The notes: generated by a model not told the origin, from the letters alone. Shown: positions 33,135 to 45,759, counted from the stretch's first letter. The stretch: DNA of 64,000 nucleotides from Trichopria drosophilae (GCA_030407085.1 CM059585.1:112333501-112397500), one strand, 5' to 3'. Numbers and translations are program-made.

Positions 33135-33645
33135 TATCAGAAGGCTCTATGAAAGATTTCATCACATATTAGTGCGATGCTCATATATCTATCGTAATAT
33201 TTACGTCAAATTCGCACCATTTAGTAATCATTGGATGGAATCTGATACAATATTTGCAGTACCTATCGCAATCTATTATTCTCAGAATATTAAACGAAAC
33301 TTGTGAAAATGCACATTATTATGTACGTTATGTTGTCTGGGCAATCTTTACCGATTCATAACCACGGAAATCCAGTAATACCTAACGCAAGTAGAAAGAG
33401 GGAGAGAAACATTGCGATGCATATTTTAGACGCTTCATGGCGCCACTAGAGTGCGAACAAATCTTTCATTAGCGGAGTTAATTAAGTGAAGACATTTAGT
33501 CAGTTCGCTTCATACACAAAAAGATAGTTAGACTGCCCATTTATATTAGTTGGTTTAAGAAAGGTATTGTAAATACTACTATTTACTGTAGAAAATATTA
33601 CATTTCATGTTTATTGCGGTAATAATCCGTCTTTCGCTGGCGTTA
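33135..33645 (+). repeat. Left arm of a large imperfect inverted repeat
   Basis: Aligns with the reverse complement of 35021-35495. Shared blocks include GGAATCTGATACAATATTTGC/GGAATCTGGTACAATATTTG, TTGTCTGGGCAAT, ATACCTAACGCAAG, GTGAAGACATTTAGT, ATATTAGTTGG and AATCCGTCTTTC. Identity looks near 80 percent. The arm starts about 130 bp after the preceding TTAA element. A 112-codon frame crossing the junction is not credible as a gene. Confidence 0.7.
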
Positions 33646-35020
33646 ACAATACGTTTCTTGGGCTAACATTTTCTAGCCTAACTACTTGTGAGGTAGTAAG
33701 TACAAGTAACCATATATTTCCGCGTTCAGTTCTTGCGTTCCCCGTGATTTTAGTTCAGTTTAGCTCACGGCAAAATTACGCTCACTATTCCAAGTATAAA
33801 TTTAGATCAGATCAAACCCTAAACGGAGCCGTCCGAATACATTTCAGGATCTCATCAGATCGATATCAGACCCCGATCATATATGCAATGTAGGTTAATG
33901 AAGTTCCAGATAATAAAGGAAATGTAAATAAATAAATATAAAAACCAAAAATGCAATAAAAAAGAATAAACAAATATGAACTTACTATCCTTCTTAGTTG
34001 ATACGAACAGCTCATTCGTGTCAAGTATAATACTATGTAGTACGATGTAATAACAAATAATATAATTAATTTCAATATGCAAAGACGCAAGTGAAACATA
34101 TCAAAATATACCAACGTAACTATTTCATGAAGTTAGTAAAAATATTTTCTTTACTGTGTAAGAAATACAAATAATATGAAATAACTGGTACCGCTTAATT
34201 GTCAACATTTGTAATCTTCTTTCTTCTTCTATTTGATCAATGATAGTGTAAGTTAAATAATAAATACAGTGATTCGTGAAACCAAAAGAAAGATCATCTA
34301 GAAATAAATGAAGTTTACCTGAATAGACAAATTATGATTGAATAAAATGAGGATTATGTAAAATAGAGGCTTGAATGAGTCAAATCAAAATATGAATGAA
34401 GAAATGCTTTAATAAAACATTATTTAGAATTATTAATGACATTATCAGATATATAACAGTCAACAGTTTTCAAATATATGAATATTACATGAAAAAGATG
34501 AACAGAAAAGAAATGATCCACGATATAAAGATGAATAATACAAATGGACGAAGGAAAAGTATAGCACTGAATTAAAGATCTATGAGTGAGTTTGTGAATG
34601 AATTGATAAATGAAAACCGAGGAAACATGGAATTACATGTACAGAACGTTTTGGAACGGCCGTTTCGCTTCGACATTATTGGCGCCAAACTATTTGGCCG
34701 TGGCTTCGGTTGCGGGAATCATTTTAAATAAATGGGAAAAAGTATAATCACCACAAATACGAAATGTTGCATCTCCTTTAATCAAATATTTTGAATGTTA
34801 CATACATTTCAAATGTTTCATAACATTCGAGAGGGGGAGGGGGGGCAGGCTGATGCATGGTATTATGTCGGGGAGGTAGGGGCCAAAACTGATCTGTTGT
34901 TTATTTTTGGAAAACCCTCTAGCTACTTTTTTTTATTATACTCACTTTTATCACACGTTCGTTCACTCCAATATCCATTATATGAAATGTTGCAAAAGAC
35001 ATCAATGTTGAAATGCCAGT
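33646..35020. other. Unique region between the inverted arms
   Basis: AT-rich, with a cluster of AGATCAGATC/GATCTCATCAGATCGATATCAGACCCCGATCAT-type short repeats at 33.80-33.88 kb and a GC patch (GGAACGGCCGTTTCG) near 34654. It contains no ORF over 82 codons. If the two arms are one element, this would be its body. Confidence 0.35.
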
Positions 35021-35495
35021 GAAAGACGGATTGTTACCGCAAAAAACATGAAATGTAATACTTTCTACAGCAAATAGTATTTACAAATACCTTTTTTAGA
35101 CCAACTAATATAAATAGTCAGTCTTACTATCTTTTTGATTACAAAACGAACTAACTAAATGTCTTCACTAAATTAACTCCACTAATGCAAGATTTGTTTG
35201 CATGCCAGTGGCGCCAGGAAGTGCTTAAAATATGCATTGCAATGCTTCTCTCCTTTTTTTTTTCTTGCGTTAGGTATTACTGTATTTGCATAGTTATGAA
35301 TCTGTAACAATTGCCCAGACAATATAAACTACATAATAAAGTGTGTTTATGTGAGTTTCGTTTAATACTCTAAAAATAATAGATTGCAATAGGTACTACA
35401 AATATTGTACCAGATTCCATCCAATAATTACTAAATGGTGCAAGTATGACGTAAATATTACTATAGGTATATGAGTGCAGAAATCTTTCTGTCAG
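35021..35495 (-). repeat. Right arm of the large imperfect inverted repeat
   Basis: Mirror of 33135-33645. The inner boundary is sharp: similarity stops just after GACGGATTGTTACCGC / GCGGTAATAATCCGTC, while the outer boundary fades. I could not find a target duplication, so element class is undetermined. Confidence 0.7.
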
Positions 35496-36925
35496 TCTTC
35501 GGATGTACGAAATGGAAATTCTTTTATATACAATGGGAGTAATAGACAAAGCTGGGAGGTACGATCGCTCCTATAGCTGTGGCCCAGGAACTTACATTGC
35601 AGTAACGCTGACTAGATAATATTTTAATAGGTACAAATAATTTTGTTACTCAAAATACAACATATTAATGCCTGTCTTTAAAATATTAAGATTATTGTTG
35701 GTACATACTATCATCGTTTGAGCTACATTCCAGATTTAACTCATTACTGCATTTGTAGTAATAAGCTTTGTTGTACAATCCATTTCTCTTCCTGTAAACA
35801 GCAGATACTTAATAGAAGTTTGCTCTGATTGTTTATATAATAACATGAACCTACGCTAAGTGAATGAATCTATGCTAAGAGAATTTTAATAGGTAAAAAT
35901 TCAATACTAGTCTGTTTCGTACAGGATATTTTTTCAATGTATTGAAAATCCCCATTCTAGTATTGCATAGTTAATGGAAGAAAGTGTCACAATGAATTGG
36001 AATGTGATTGAAAACTACTAAAACACATTTCTACGAAAAATTCGCGCAACAATTCGGTTCAGGTTTACTTTGATTTCGTAGTCTTACATATTTATAAACA
36101 TAACTTATATAAAGGAATTTCGTACCCTACGACACCGTTGATGATGTATACTCTTACAGACAACGGGACATTCCCTGCACTTTATGGAATTTCTGCAGTC
36201 TAACACTTTATTTTTTTTCAATCGCAACGCACACAGTATAATAGATTACATACATACTAAAGAGAACGAAGTTCTTATGCACTTAGCTTACCGGTTACGA
36301 GAGAAAATAGATATAACAATACGGGTCATCCACGCGTTTGACTTAATGCACCACCACCCGGTGGACATTCGAATTAAATGCCGAAGGCTCTAAATGACGA
36401 AGAGTATAGAAACAGTAATAATATTTGCATAAGTGTTCTTGATAAACCTTGTTCGAACTAAAATAATGATAAATAGAATATGGACAGTAATCTGAAAACC
36501 CTCTTTCAAATTTCAATACTTAAAGTAATCTAATTCTGTATAAGTTTTGAAAATTGTTTTGCAATGATTCCAAGATATGTTATATATTTTTTGAAAATAT
36601 TGAAATAACTTCATAAACATATGTATATACTGCGTGATTCATTATAAACATTGAAACTGGATAATTTCTTTCAGTGTACAGGTCTTATTATGGAAAGATA
36701 ACTATTTAGATATTGGTGCTAAATTTAACTGTCTAAGATAGTAATACCGACTTGTTGTTTAGTTGATTTTACTATTTACACAGTAGCGTTGACCGTTCAA
36801 TTTGTCGGGGTCACCATTTAGGTATTAAAATTAACTAAAAATTATATCAGTGACTATCTGGTTAGTAATCCCAACTATTTCATTTAACAATTTCTTTCCG
36901 AACAGTAATGAATTAATAGATGCAT
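35496..36925. other. Spacer, nothing recognised
   Basis: AT-rich. A 69-codon + strand frame near 36.2-36.4 kb is less AT-rich than its surroundings and ends in a histidine-containing stretch, but has no motif I can name. Confidence 0.35.
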
Positions 36926-36979
36926 TATTGATTATCACAGTGACAGAACAAACATGATGCCAAAAATGAATGACATTCA

Positions 36980-37560
36980 AATGAAATCAATCGGTGCGTT
37001 AGTTTCGTAGGATTCAAATTGCTAAGTGCAAAAGGTAGAGTCCGGGACATCGGAATTCGCGCACGACATCGTCCAAGCTCGTGGACAACGCGATAAAGTT
37101 AATTACCGCTACATGCCAGAGAATATCGATTTATTTTTGTCTTTCTCGCAGACCGAGTAAACAGAGCTGCTCTACATTCTTACTGTGAATCAGAGTCCCA
37201 TCGTGAAAAAAGCGCGAACGTGACCGTCGATAAAACATCGGATATCCGCTTGTAAATCGTGACGCGTAGAAATTTACCAAGTGGATCCTAATCGATAGGA
37301 AGATGGCTGCCAGTTACTTACTTGTGCATATATAAACGTACTTATTCGAAATCGATCCCGGATACACGCCGTCACCTCGTGCTGGGAAGACTAATCATGA
37401 ATCGCTGCTACGCGTATCTGAGTCTGTAATCTGAGGAGACGCTTAAAATAATAAATCCTACCTTAAATTCGTAATAAGTTCTACGTTTTCGTAACGCTTG
37501 AAAGTTACGACAATGAAGTACGGAACGGTACGCTGGAATTGCTGATCGCGATTGCGTTTT
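36980..37560. other. GC-richer island, possible regulatory or exonic sequence
   Basis: Base composition shifts towards GC with words such as TCGTGGACAACGCG and CACGCCGTCACCTCG, and the island has no TE signature. No long open frame crosses it. Such islands in compact repeats often hold conserved regulatory DNA or small exons; here that is inference only. Confidence 0.25.
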
Positions 37561-37913
37561 TTAATATTGTCAGGTATTTCGAATGTTTTATCTACTTATC
37601 AGCGATTATCCGTTCCCAGCTTCTTCGCGAATAAATTTTCGAGTACTTTTTGGTTTTGTTAATATTTATGCACATATAAATATATTATTTGTTATTAATA
37701 CTCACTTTCGCATTTGCTTTTTGTACCATTTGTGGGAAAGCTTATCCAATTGTACTCACATTCGTTCTGTTGAGTGTGTTCGACATATATAAATGTCATG
37801 ACCCAAAATGGAATGTAAATAAACGTCTCAGTACGAACGCTCACGGAAGCTCGCGAATGCATGCCCGATCGCAATTCGGCACTTCAACAAAATGTGACAA
37901 TTTTAAAATCATA

Positions 37914-38080
37914 TTTTCCAAACCCTCTTTTTTAATCTAATATGGACCAAAAAGAACTTTTAAAATTGGATAGATTTATTGCAAAATTTGGTATCATTTT
38001 ACTTTTTGGGGATCTAAATACAAATGTTAGATCCTGTTTAGATACTAAACCTTTTAGATTAAAAAAGTTTGTTTGGAAAT
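37914..38080. repeat. Small palindrome
   Basis: TTTTCCAAACCCTC then TTTTTTAATCTAA at the left pairs with TTAGATTAAAAAAGTTTG and TTTGGAAA at the right, with more scattered complementarity inside. It resembles a short foldback MITE; no target duplication is clear. Confidence 0.5.
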
Positions 38081-38619
38081 CCAATACCAATTTTTGATAA
38101 AATCTATGAAAAATTTGGGAATTTTCGAGTAATTTTCATATAAATAAAGAAGTGAATATGGTGAAGTAACTTTTCATTTAATTTTCACAATTTTTCGCTA
38201 CAAACATTCCACTTTAAATCGCATTGTTTCGGCGGCGACTTACCGAGCGTTTCGAATTAGGTGAATAATTGAATTTCATTGTGGGTACTGTTATTGTAAT
38301 TCTTTTGTCCACTTGGTGCATCGAAGTAGTTACAGCGTGCATCGGACACGCTACGTCAATGTTCGCAAAAAACGAAACATTCCTTTATAGTATATTAAAT
38401 GAAAATAGCTTTATTTTCATAAAAATTTAATTTTATCTTGTTGTTTATTATCCCAAACATATTATTTTACAAGTATTCCATTAAAAATAACAAAAACAAT
38501 GTTGATACATTAATGTGCTCCCCTTCGCAGTATTTCCGTTAAATGACACATCAAAGAGGATATTTGAGACGGTTTTTAATAATACATAACTTTATGTTAA
38601 AGAACACTGTTTCAAATAT

Positions 38620-39210
38620 GCATACAACTTGCATCGATTTTTGGTTCTTTACGTAGTACGAGGCTAGCACTGACCAATTTTATGTCGTTCCTTTTTTGAG
38701 ACCGACGAACTGAACCGCTTAGGGGCGCACCGAGCAACTTGTGCCTCCCACCCCAGTACCGATTCCCCCCGCTTACCCTGTGTGCTAGGAACCCTCGCAA
38801 TGAAACTTAGAGTAGATGGCGGTAGGATAACCCTCTACCATTTTACAGCCACTCATAGTCATGCCGAGTTGGGACTCTCATTTGGGTAGGACAAATATTT
38901 AAATATTCAGGTCTTCCCTGCACACATAATGCTACACGGACAATCAAGTGCCCTAGAGAATTACCCTTCCACCATCTACCCTAAGTTTCAATGTGAGGGA
39001 TCCTAATTTTCTCTTTGGCTTAAACTGCGCGATATGAAAAGTTTTATATAGGAAAAATGGATTAGATGTGGCAAGGAAAATAAGGGAGTACCATAGGGAG
39101 TGGAGGGCACAATGTACTTGGGGCAATATGGCGCAGATTAGGTCGAACCTTGCCTCAAAACGGGTGCCCCAATTTGCCATAGTGTGTAGACAGTAAATCA
39201 GCATAGCGAC
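38620..39210. repeat. GC-richer, TE-like segment with an inverted repeat
   Basis: CCTCGCAATGAAACTTAGAG then TAGATGGCGGTAGG at 38792-38826 is inverted at 38961-38999 as CCACCATCTACCCTAAG then TTTCAATGTGAGGG. The flanks carry unusually GC-rich words (CCCACCCCAGTACCG). A minus-strand 83-codon frame here reads through the repeat. The class is unknown; composition and structure suggest a diverged mobile element. Confidence 0.4.
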
Positions 39211-39354
39211 TCGTTATAGTCGATAATACAGAATGCCACTGAACGATTATCAAACTACTGTAGTTGCTCAACAGATGCGCTACAGTACTATATTCTCAAA
39301 ACAGTGATGATCAGAAATAGTGGGATTTTTAAATCATTTTTTCATTTTTGGAGA

Positions 39355-39425
39355 AAATGAGGATCGAACTCGAAAATCACCATACGTCATATTTTATAGT
39401 CAGAGAACTTCGCGCTCCTAAGGTT
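39355..39425 (-). ncRNA. Weak tRNA-like remnant, minus strand
   Basis: The minus strand gives CGAGTTCGATCC at 39361-39373, a B-box match, followed by CATTTTCTCC. The upstream sequence GAGCGCGAAGTTCTCTGAC is tRNA-flavoured but does not fold into a full cloverleaf by eye. Confidence 0.35.
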
Positions 39426-40209
39426 AACACGTAAGTAAAGCAAAATGTAATAAATTTTACTACAGAAACAGAAATTTTTATAGTCTCGACTGAAACAGAT
39501 ATTCGAGTTTGAAAATTGACGGGTTTTACGGCACCTTCCAAGGAATAATGGAAATACGAGAAACATTCCCACGGGTGGTTTTCCCCGCAATCGCATATAT
39601 GCGACATACATAAATCGCACTCTCGGAAGTGCGCGAGGATGTCGACGGAATCGTGACTTATGCGTGAGCGTAATTTGCAATGGATCGTGGCCCGTAGCTG
39701 TAACGTGGTACGAGAAACGGACCTTGGTCAAGATAGTCTTGTTGTTTGAAGAACTGGAACAATTCACCATGATTCAGGCGTTCCCAGCCTTGCGACATTG
39801 CTTGCCTTTACGACCTAAGAAAAATTCATTTTTCCTTTTTACAAATACACGAATAGTTTGGAATTACAAAATGATACTACATCCTCGATATACATCATGG
39901 ACAAATTTCATCTAATGATCAAATAATGGAGCAAAGAATTTTTTTTGAAATTTTGAATTACCTACAAAATTTCTTGTTCCAGTTCGTTGAAAATATTAAA
40001 TAATTCTTTTGGCGGTTTATCTCAATTAAAAATACAATTATAGTAGGTACAATTATAGTAGAGTGGTATCAAAAGTTTTAAGTAAGCTGTAATTTTCAAA
40101 AATAAAATCGGAAGGGAATTGTTTTATCATGATTTCTAGATTCTTCATCCATTTATGAAAGATAATAATGGGTAAATGTCAAATATATTCATGTCATAAA
40201 TAAGCTTTG

Positions 40210-40278
40210 TACGTACACGTTTGAAACAAACAAATAGGTCGTGAGTTCGATCCCCGTCTGGTGAACAATTTTTTTCGA
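40210..40278 (+). ncRNA. tRNA-like remnant with B-box and T run
   Basis: GAGTTCGATCCCC at 40243-40255 followed by a run of eight T at about 40268-40275. The 5' part (GTTTGAAACAAACAAATAG) is a hairpin-like relic of an anticodon arm. Probably a pseudogene or SINE head. Confidence 0.4.
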
Positions 40279-40771
40279 TTTCGTTTCCAAGCAGCAGCTC
40301 GCTAAGTTGGTAAGACGAGCCACGTTGTTTGTGTTTACGTTTCGAAAGTATTGTTTATCTGGCGGAAATCGACTCATGACCGCTGCTGTACTTGGTGTAG
40401 GTTTCTGCAGTCCTACATTTCATACACAAATGTGAAGTATGGCGCCATCTGTCTAAGTCGATCTGCAGCTCTCGCAAAATCCTAGTAAAATAATAATAAG
40501 CCAACAACAATTCAGTAAAAAGGGCGATTCCGCCCGTTAATTCATTAATAAAAAAAAAAATTGTTCTATTGTACGAAATGAGCTCCTCTCTAAATACTTG
40601 CGGCTAACGGAACTGTGTGCGCCATCTATAGTAGAAAATGACGTAATCGAAAATCAGACATTAGCAAATGCACGTTCGATATTAATTTTTAAGTTGAATC
40701 ATAATGAAATGAAGTTGAGAAAAAAGTTGATCTCATTTACAAGGTTCTATCGAACTCTTCAGGACACTATA

Positions 40772-40991
40772 CAGTAGAGTACCGGTATAATTGCTTTTCG
40801 CTATATTTACTTCCCCGCATATTTATCCGGTTTCGTCTCGTTATATTTGCCTGTTGCCCCTCCCTTTTTCCCCCACGTGCGGACTGGGGCCTAAGGAAGG
40901 GCCAGCTGTGACGTCACGAACATAACGCGACTGAGGGGAGCGGGAGAAGCGACCCACCCCTTCTTTTGGTAAATATAACGAGACTCTATCG
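40772..40991 (+). mobile_element. Pogo-like MITE, copy 3
   Basis: Left end CAGTAGAGTACCGGTATAAT, right end AACGAGACTCTATCG, with TA outside both. The GC-rich centre CTGGGGCCTAAGGAAGGGCC and TGACGTCACGAACATAACGCG is shared with the copies at 53.5 and 59.4 kb. TGACGTCA is also a perfect CRE-type site, present in this copy through its sequence. Confidence 0.8.
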
Positions 40992-40993
40992 TA

Positions 40994-42795
40994 ATTGTCA
41001 TTTTGTGGACGGTCTTATTATATTTGAAATGTTCTTCTTAACTAAATCAAAAAATGTTTATTTCGACTTTTTTTCGGTTCCATTAATTAATTTTTTGTTG
41101 CTCGTTTGTCACCGGATTTGGTGCCCGTTATGGACCTTAACCTTAATTAATGGTCAAAAGGCTATATTTAAAAAAATTAATTTATCATCAGACGATTGAA
41201 AGAGATTTCATCTATTGAAAATATATGGAATCTTTTTTTGTAACGTTTCAATGTAAATTCAATGTAAAAATACTCATATCTAATTGAATCTGGAATATAG
41301 TGGCCATTTTTCTTTTAAATTCAATTGCTAAGGAAGAAGTGGTATGAAATGCGTCGTAATTAATAAGCATTATTAATTGAAACTCATGCCTGCAGTAAAA
41401 TAAAATTTTGAATTCAATTTCATAATATTTCATATTTCAATATTGAATTGTGCAAATGTAATAGTGTAATAATAAATACAAAACGCAAGGAATAAATATC
41501 ATGAAATCAATTGCGAAAATAATAAATATCACAATAATTCGTTGTTATTGCCGTTCTTAGAGAGAAATAAATCAGTTTCTAGACATAAGATGCGTTCGCG
41601 TGCCAGTAATTATTGTTGCGATCAATTTTTCAACTTGAAAGTATTAACGCGTAAAGGACAATTGCCATTGGAATTAGAATCTTGGGCGTAATCCCAGTTT
41701 CCATAACGCCACGGAAATTTCGCTCTCTTCAAGTTTATTGAGAAATTGAACGTGATTTCTAGGTAATCTCGAGTTAGATGACGACATCGTTGCGAATCGC
41801 TTCGATTAATAACGAGCGTTGTATATTACAGTACTTAAATGCTTGTTGGGCCTGTTGGGCATGTTGTAACTTGATCTTAAGCGCGGCATACGATTTCGAT
41901 CGGTTTTTAATTAATTAAATGTCATTAATATTAAAAAAATAAAGTTAAAAATACAAGAAAATGGTCACAAATATATGTTTAACTTGTAAACAGAACATTG
42001 GACAAGCAGGGAAGATTCTTCCTGGTTTAACTGTGGTAAAATAAAACTTGAGTTTTAGTTTGTCATACAACAGATAGTGAAAATACATAAGGAAATCCAG
42101 AATGTTTTGCAAAACGATGTTGTTGCACTCTGACGTTTGTCCACTTTCGTAAATTTTGTCTGCTCTTATTACGTTTGTATACAAAAACGCATATGTTACG
42201 ACGATGGCGCCACAGAGGTCTCTGATTTCAGTTCTTTTTTCGCGTAAGCAAGAAGGCCCGGGTAATAGATAGAAGGTATAAAAAATAGTATTTCCTAGAG
42301 CTTTTATTGATATATTTTTTGAATAGGAATTGATGCAGACATCAGAAAAAATAGTCTAAATCGAAAAACACACCAAAATAGTAGTAGACATATATTAACA
42401 TAAATTAGGGTATATCCCCCAAATCTATTACATATACTCGCAGATATAAGTTGAAGATCTAATAAATGAGTATAACGCATTGAAACAAAAACAGTCCGAT
42501 TGTTTGTTTACATCTTGACGAAATTCGCAGTAAAAAAATAAAAAGCATTTCTCTAATAACAATTTCATTCCAGTGTTTCTTATAAGAATGTTTTTTTTTC
42601 TGTTGTCTTTTTAACGGTATTATTTTATTAAACGTTAGTCTTTTATATCTAGTTTGTATGTACATCTGCACAAAATAGCAAAAGTTGTTATATTGTTAAT
42701 AATAAATAGTACATTCAGGTTTTTTATGCATTCTAAAGAGCACCTTAAAATTTTTATTGGGTTGAAACATTTACGACTAAATTGATCTTCAAGGA
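40994..42795. other. AT-rich spacer, nothing recognised
   Basis: Several 60-79 codon frames on both strands have no motif. No element ends or tRNA-like motifs were seen. Confidence 0.4.
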
Positions 42796-42799
42796 ATTT

Positions 42800-43240
42800 C
42801 AATTTTGAAAACCTATTTCAAGTTTGGATGATCTCCGAATCTGAATCAGAATTTGAAATGGTGGAGCCAATACAGCGGTTCAAGTTAGAAAAAAACGTCT
42901 TTCTGTTAGAACATACAACAAATCGATCTTCCGAACAGTCGATAACAAGAATAAATTTGTTTCTATATGTTTTTGTCAGAATTTGAAAATGTAAAATGGC
43001 GGAACCGATATGGAGGTCGTAAAATATTTACAATATTGATAAATACATTTTTACGACATCCTTGATTACGAGTGTCGAAGGTGTCGATATTTGTAAAATT
43101 CAAAATGGCGGGGTCAAAATGACGAAGCTTTATACACACACTTTTATAATTGCAGTGGAACTTTAATAAAAGTTAATTCACGTTTTCGAGGACGCTGATT
43201 TCAAAACTGCGAAAAAAAGTATTAAATTCAAAAATTCAAA
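42800..43240. repeat. Array of three AAAATGGCGG repeat copies
   Basis: GAATTTGAAATGGTGGAGCC, AAAATGTAAAATGGCGGAACC and AAAATTCAAAATGGCGGGGTC follow one another at intervals of about 120 bp, each with the downstream CC-AATATGG-like box, and GAGGACGCTGATTTC closes the array. All three have the same orientation. Confidence 0.6.
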
Positions 43241-43299
43241 AGTGTTCAAGCCACATTTTTTTGGGTTGAAGCCATAATATGGTCTTTATACTCTAAACT

Positions 43300-43455
43300 G
43301 AAAACTAGTCCGAACTTTCGGTGAAATTTTGCCGTACATTTATAAAAACGAGTAAATTACCCTTAAAATAGATCTGGTCTAGAAAATGAATCTAGATTCA
43401 GTTTAATATGCATATTTTAAGTTAGGAACCGACGTTTTCACCTTAGGCGCTTAAG
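43300..43455 (+). repeat. Repeat with inverted copy at 48.18-48.35 kb
   Basis: AAAATAGATCTGG, AATCTAGATTCAGTTTA, AACCGACGTTTTCACC and TTAGGCGCTTAA are matched in inverse order at 48176-48345. Both copies end near a TTAA, suggesting that this is the terminal part of an element of the TTAA cluster. Confidence 0.6.
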
Positions 43456-43841
43456 TGGTGCTTGAAGGAGGTACTTCATGTAACCTCAAATGTATGATAT
43501 AAATTATAATATTCTGACTTGTAAATGCCACATAGACAACGACAACATTTCACGTAGTTTGTTCTACTATTACTACATGTTATAACCGCTTCCACCTTTT
43601 TTCCATAGTTCCATCAAAAATTTGTTCTCTCTGCATAGTATTAAAAAGATATAAATCGCGCAATTCAGGGGTGAAAAGTTAAAAAAAAAAGAATTTTTAA
43701 TTTTAAAGTTAAAGTCAGCATAGACATTTCACCAGTCAATAAAAGCCTTTAAAAATGGCTTCTTTGTGAAACACTAGATGGCGCATAAATCCATACATTA
43801 AATTGCTCTACATTCATTTCCGATCTGTTCCCGAACGGACA

Positions 43842-44645
43842 TTTATTCAGGCAGCCTAAATATGTACCAGGGCCTGACCAGGCTGCAGTAAGGCGTTCCT
43901 GATCAGGTACTCCTGAATGTACCCAGATCAGGACATGATCAGGTTCCAGTAAGTTATCCTGATCAGGTTCCCCTGAATATGCCACGATTAAACCCTGATT
44001 ATGTTAAAATAAGGTATAACTGATAGGATATAGGAAAGCCTGTAAATTTCCATAGCAAGTCCAAACCATGAATGGATAAGGCTTGTCTTATTTTCAATTT
44101 CCGGGAATCGCTAACTGCTTTAGAAATTTCAAATCAACTGGCTTGTTCAGAGCCTGATAAGGTCGTCTGAATTTTTAACTTTTAAATTTTATGTAACTCG
44201 TTCAGTCGCCACTAGGCGTGATCGCGTATCTACTTCATTCCTTAAGGAAATGTATTTCTGTTTTGTATATTAACCTACTTGTAGGAACGTTTCGGCATAG
44301 CATATTTAACACATTGTATGTGATGGATATAAATACGATTCGTATATATGTGTAAATAATATTTATTTATTTTGCAGCCTTTTTACTTGTCAGATAGTAA
44401 TAAATCATTAAAAATTAATTTATTGTTTCGTAATACTACTGTAAATATTTTCACTATGAAATTCGGAAAGCATGCGTAATATTGGACATTGTAAGATCCT
44501 GATCAGGTCCTGTACATTTGCCTGATCAAGGACTTAACAGAAAAAGCGTTACACGATATGCCAGGGCCTGGATAAGGGGACATGTCAAGACCTGATTTTG
44601 TTCACAAGCTTCATGATCAGGACCTGATTCCAGCCTGAATAATTT
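43842..44645. mobile_element. CCTGATCAGG-rich element, copy 1
   Basis: Ends ATTTATTCAGGC and GCCTGAATAATT are inverted complements. The subterminal regions are crowded with the self-complementary motif CCTGATCAGG (43898, 43958, 44498) and variants such as GGGCCTGACCAGG. The middle of about 300 bp is AT-rich and non-coding. Dense subterminal palindromes recall the transposase-binding repeats of hAT-like elements, but no target duplication confirms a class. Confidence 0.6.
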
Positions 44646-44759
44646 TCCGCTAGGGTTGGTGCAGGATGTACCATTAAATACGGAGAACAACGAATTCTAT
44701 TGAATGATGAATCCTACTTCCAGTCGCTCATCGGTTGAAATCAGCAATTTAAACTTTAA

Positions 44760-44955
44760 GGGGAGGTTCTAAAGTGCTCCGACGATAAGCTAGAACTTTT
44801 CACTAAAAACCGTAAATAAAAAATGACTGTATTGTTTTTTCAAAATTTGGACTTTCTAATTAGTATTAGTATTTTAGAAAATACCAAAGACATTAATTGA
44901 GAACTGACCTAGAATTTCTAGAAATAAATAAAAATCATTTATAATGTATTGTTTC
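44760..44955 (+). mobile_element. TTAA-cluster element, copy a
   Basis: Begins GGGGAGGTTCTAAAGTGC directly after TTAA (44756-44759) and aligns with the reverse complement of the 47851-48171 copy through AAAAAATGACTG, AAAATTTGGACT and TAGAAAATACCAAAG. Only about 200 bp can be followed, so it is partial. Confidence 0.6.
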
Positions 44956-45251
44956 AGGTTATCACACTAATGGTCCTTAAAAGGATTATTATATTATGAT
45001 ATGTACAACAAAATGTAAGCTAAGAGAAATTGTGTAGTAAATTTTACTATTTTACGAACTTACGAATTATTTTTTAATAAATTTTCATATTCGGACATGT
45101 TTGGCCCCTAGTGTCTACAAATAATCAATTCTTGGTCACGGCAACTTGGCGAAAAAGTTTTTTTGGTATACAACACTGATAATCGACCTAACAAATGCGG
45201 TCCTTGAAGAACTCTTCTATATATGACAGCGTGGCGATGACGAGGACAGTG

Positions 45252-45653
45252 TTAATACACGGCATGTAATACATAGGCGGTATCTGTCGGACGGCTTTTT
45301 TCCGGCGTCGCATTGGACAAAGTACAAAATGGTTCCAGCCGCGAAATCGATTCGATGATCGGTAAACGGGTTTCACGGTTCCTTTGTATTGTACGATTTT
45401 TTTTCGTCTGGCTCTCTGTCGTCACTTCGCCGGGCAAGAAACCCGTTCTCATGTAACCGAGAGCGTTGCCGAATCTGAAAACGCTCCTGGCCACACGAAT
45501 ACGCAAAAAACCTATGCCGAGGATACACAGGCAGAACGACGCGAAAGAGCTGACGAGGAAACAAAAGCCCATCGAGGACCAACAGCCGTGAGAATTTTGC
45601 AAATTTCGACGGAAATGCAGGTGGATGCATTCGGTCACTTCAAAATTCCGCAA
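45252..45653 (-). CDS. Unassigned 133-codon ORF, possible membrane protein
   Basis: The longest ATG frame outside the transposase and the foldback. A second in-frame ATG at 45570-45572 opens with MGFCFLVSSFASFCLCILGI, a 20-residue stretch that looks like a signal anchor or transmembrane helix, followed by a basic segment FLRIRVARSVFR. I would choose this inner start. The C-terminal half is polar and without a known domain. The region is GC-richer than its flanks and also open on the + strand (117 codons), so composition could produce it. It lies between TTAA-cluster elements. No homologue recognised; coding status uncertain. Confidence 0.28.
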   Translation of the reverse strand: MRNFEVTECIHLHFRRNLQNSHGCWSSMGFCFLVSSFASFCLCILGIGFLRIRVARSVFRFGNALGYMRTGFLPGEVTTESQTKKNRTIQRNRETRLPIIESISRLEPFCTLSNATPEKSRPTDTAYVLHAVY

Positions 45654-45759
45654 ATGAGCTTGATTTGCGTCTCTTATTTTAATGAACTAATTTTTTTCTT
45701 AGAGATTCGTGAAACATGCCCTCGAGCAGATGCGTGATAAATGTTAGGCAATTTTCGTT

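Noticed and set aside
32968..33306. 112-codon + strand frame
   Set aside because: Begins inside the terminal repeat of the TTAA element and continues into the next inverted repeat; the junction makes a real gene very unlikely.
42800..43240. Possible CRISPR-like array of repeats
   Set aside because: The repeats are diverged, about 120 bp apart and dispersed through the window; the sequence is eukaryotic and no cas genes are present.
45384..45737. 117-codon + strand frame opposite the 45.25-45.65 kb ORF
   Set aside because: Very polar, no hydrophobic core or domain; the minus-strand frame is the better candidate, and both may come from GC enrichment.
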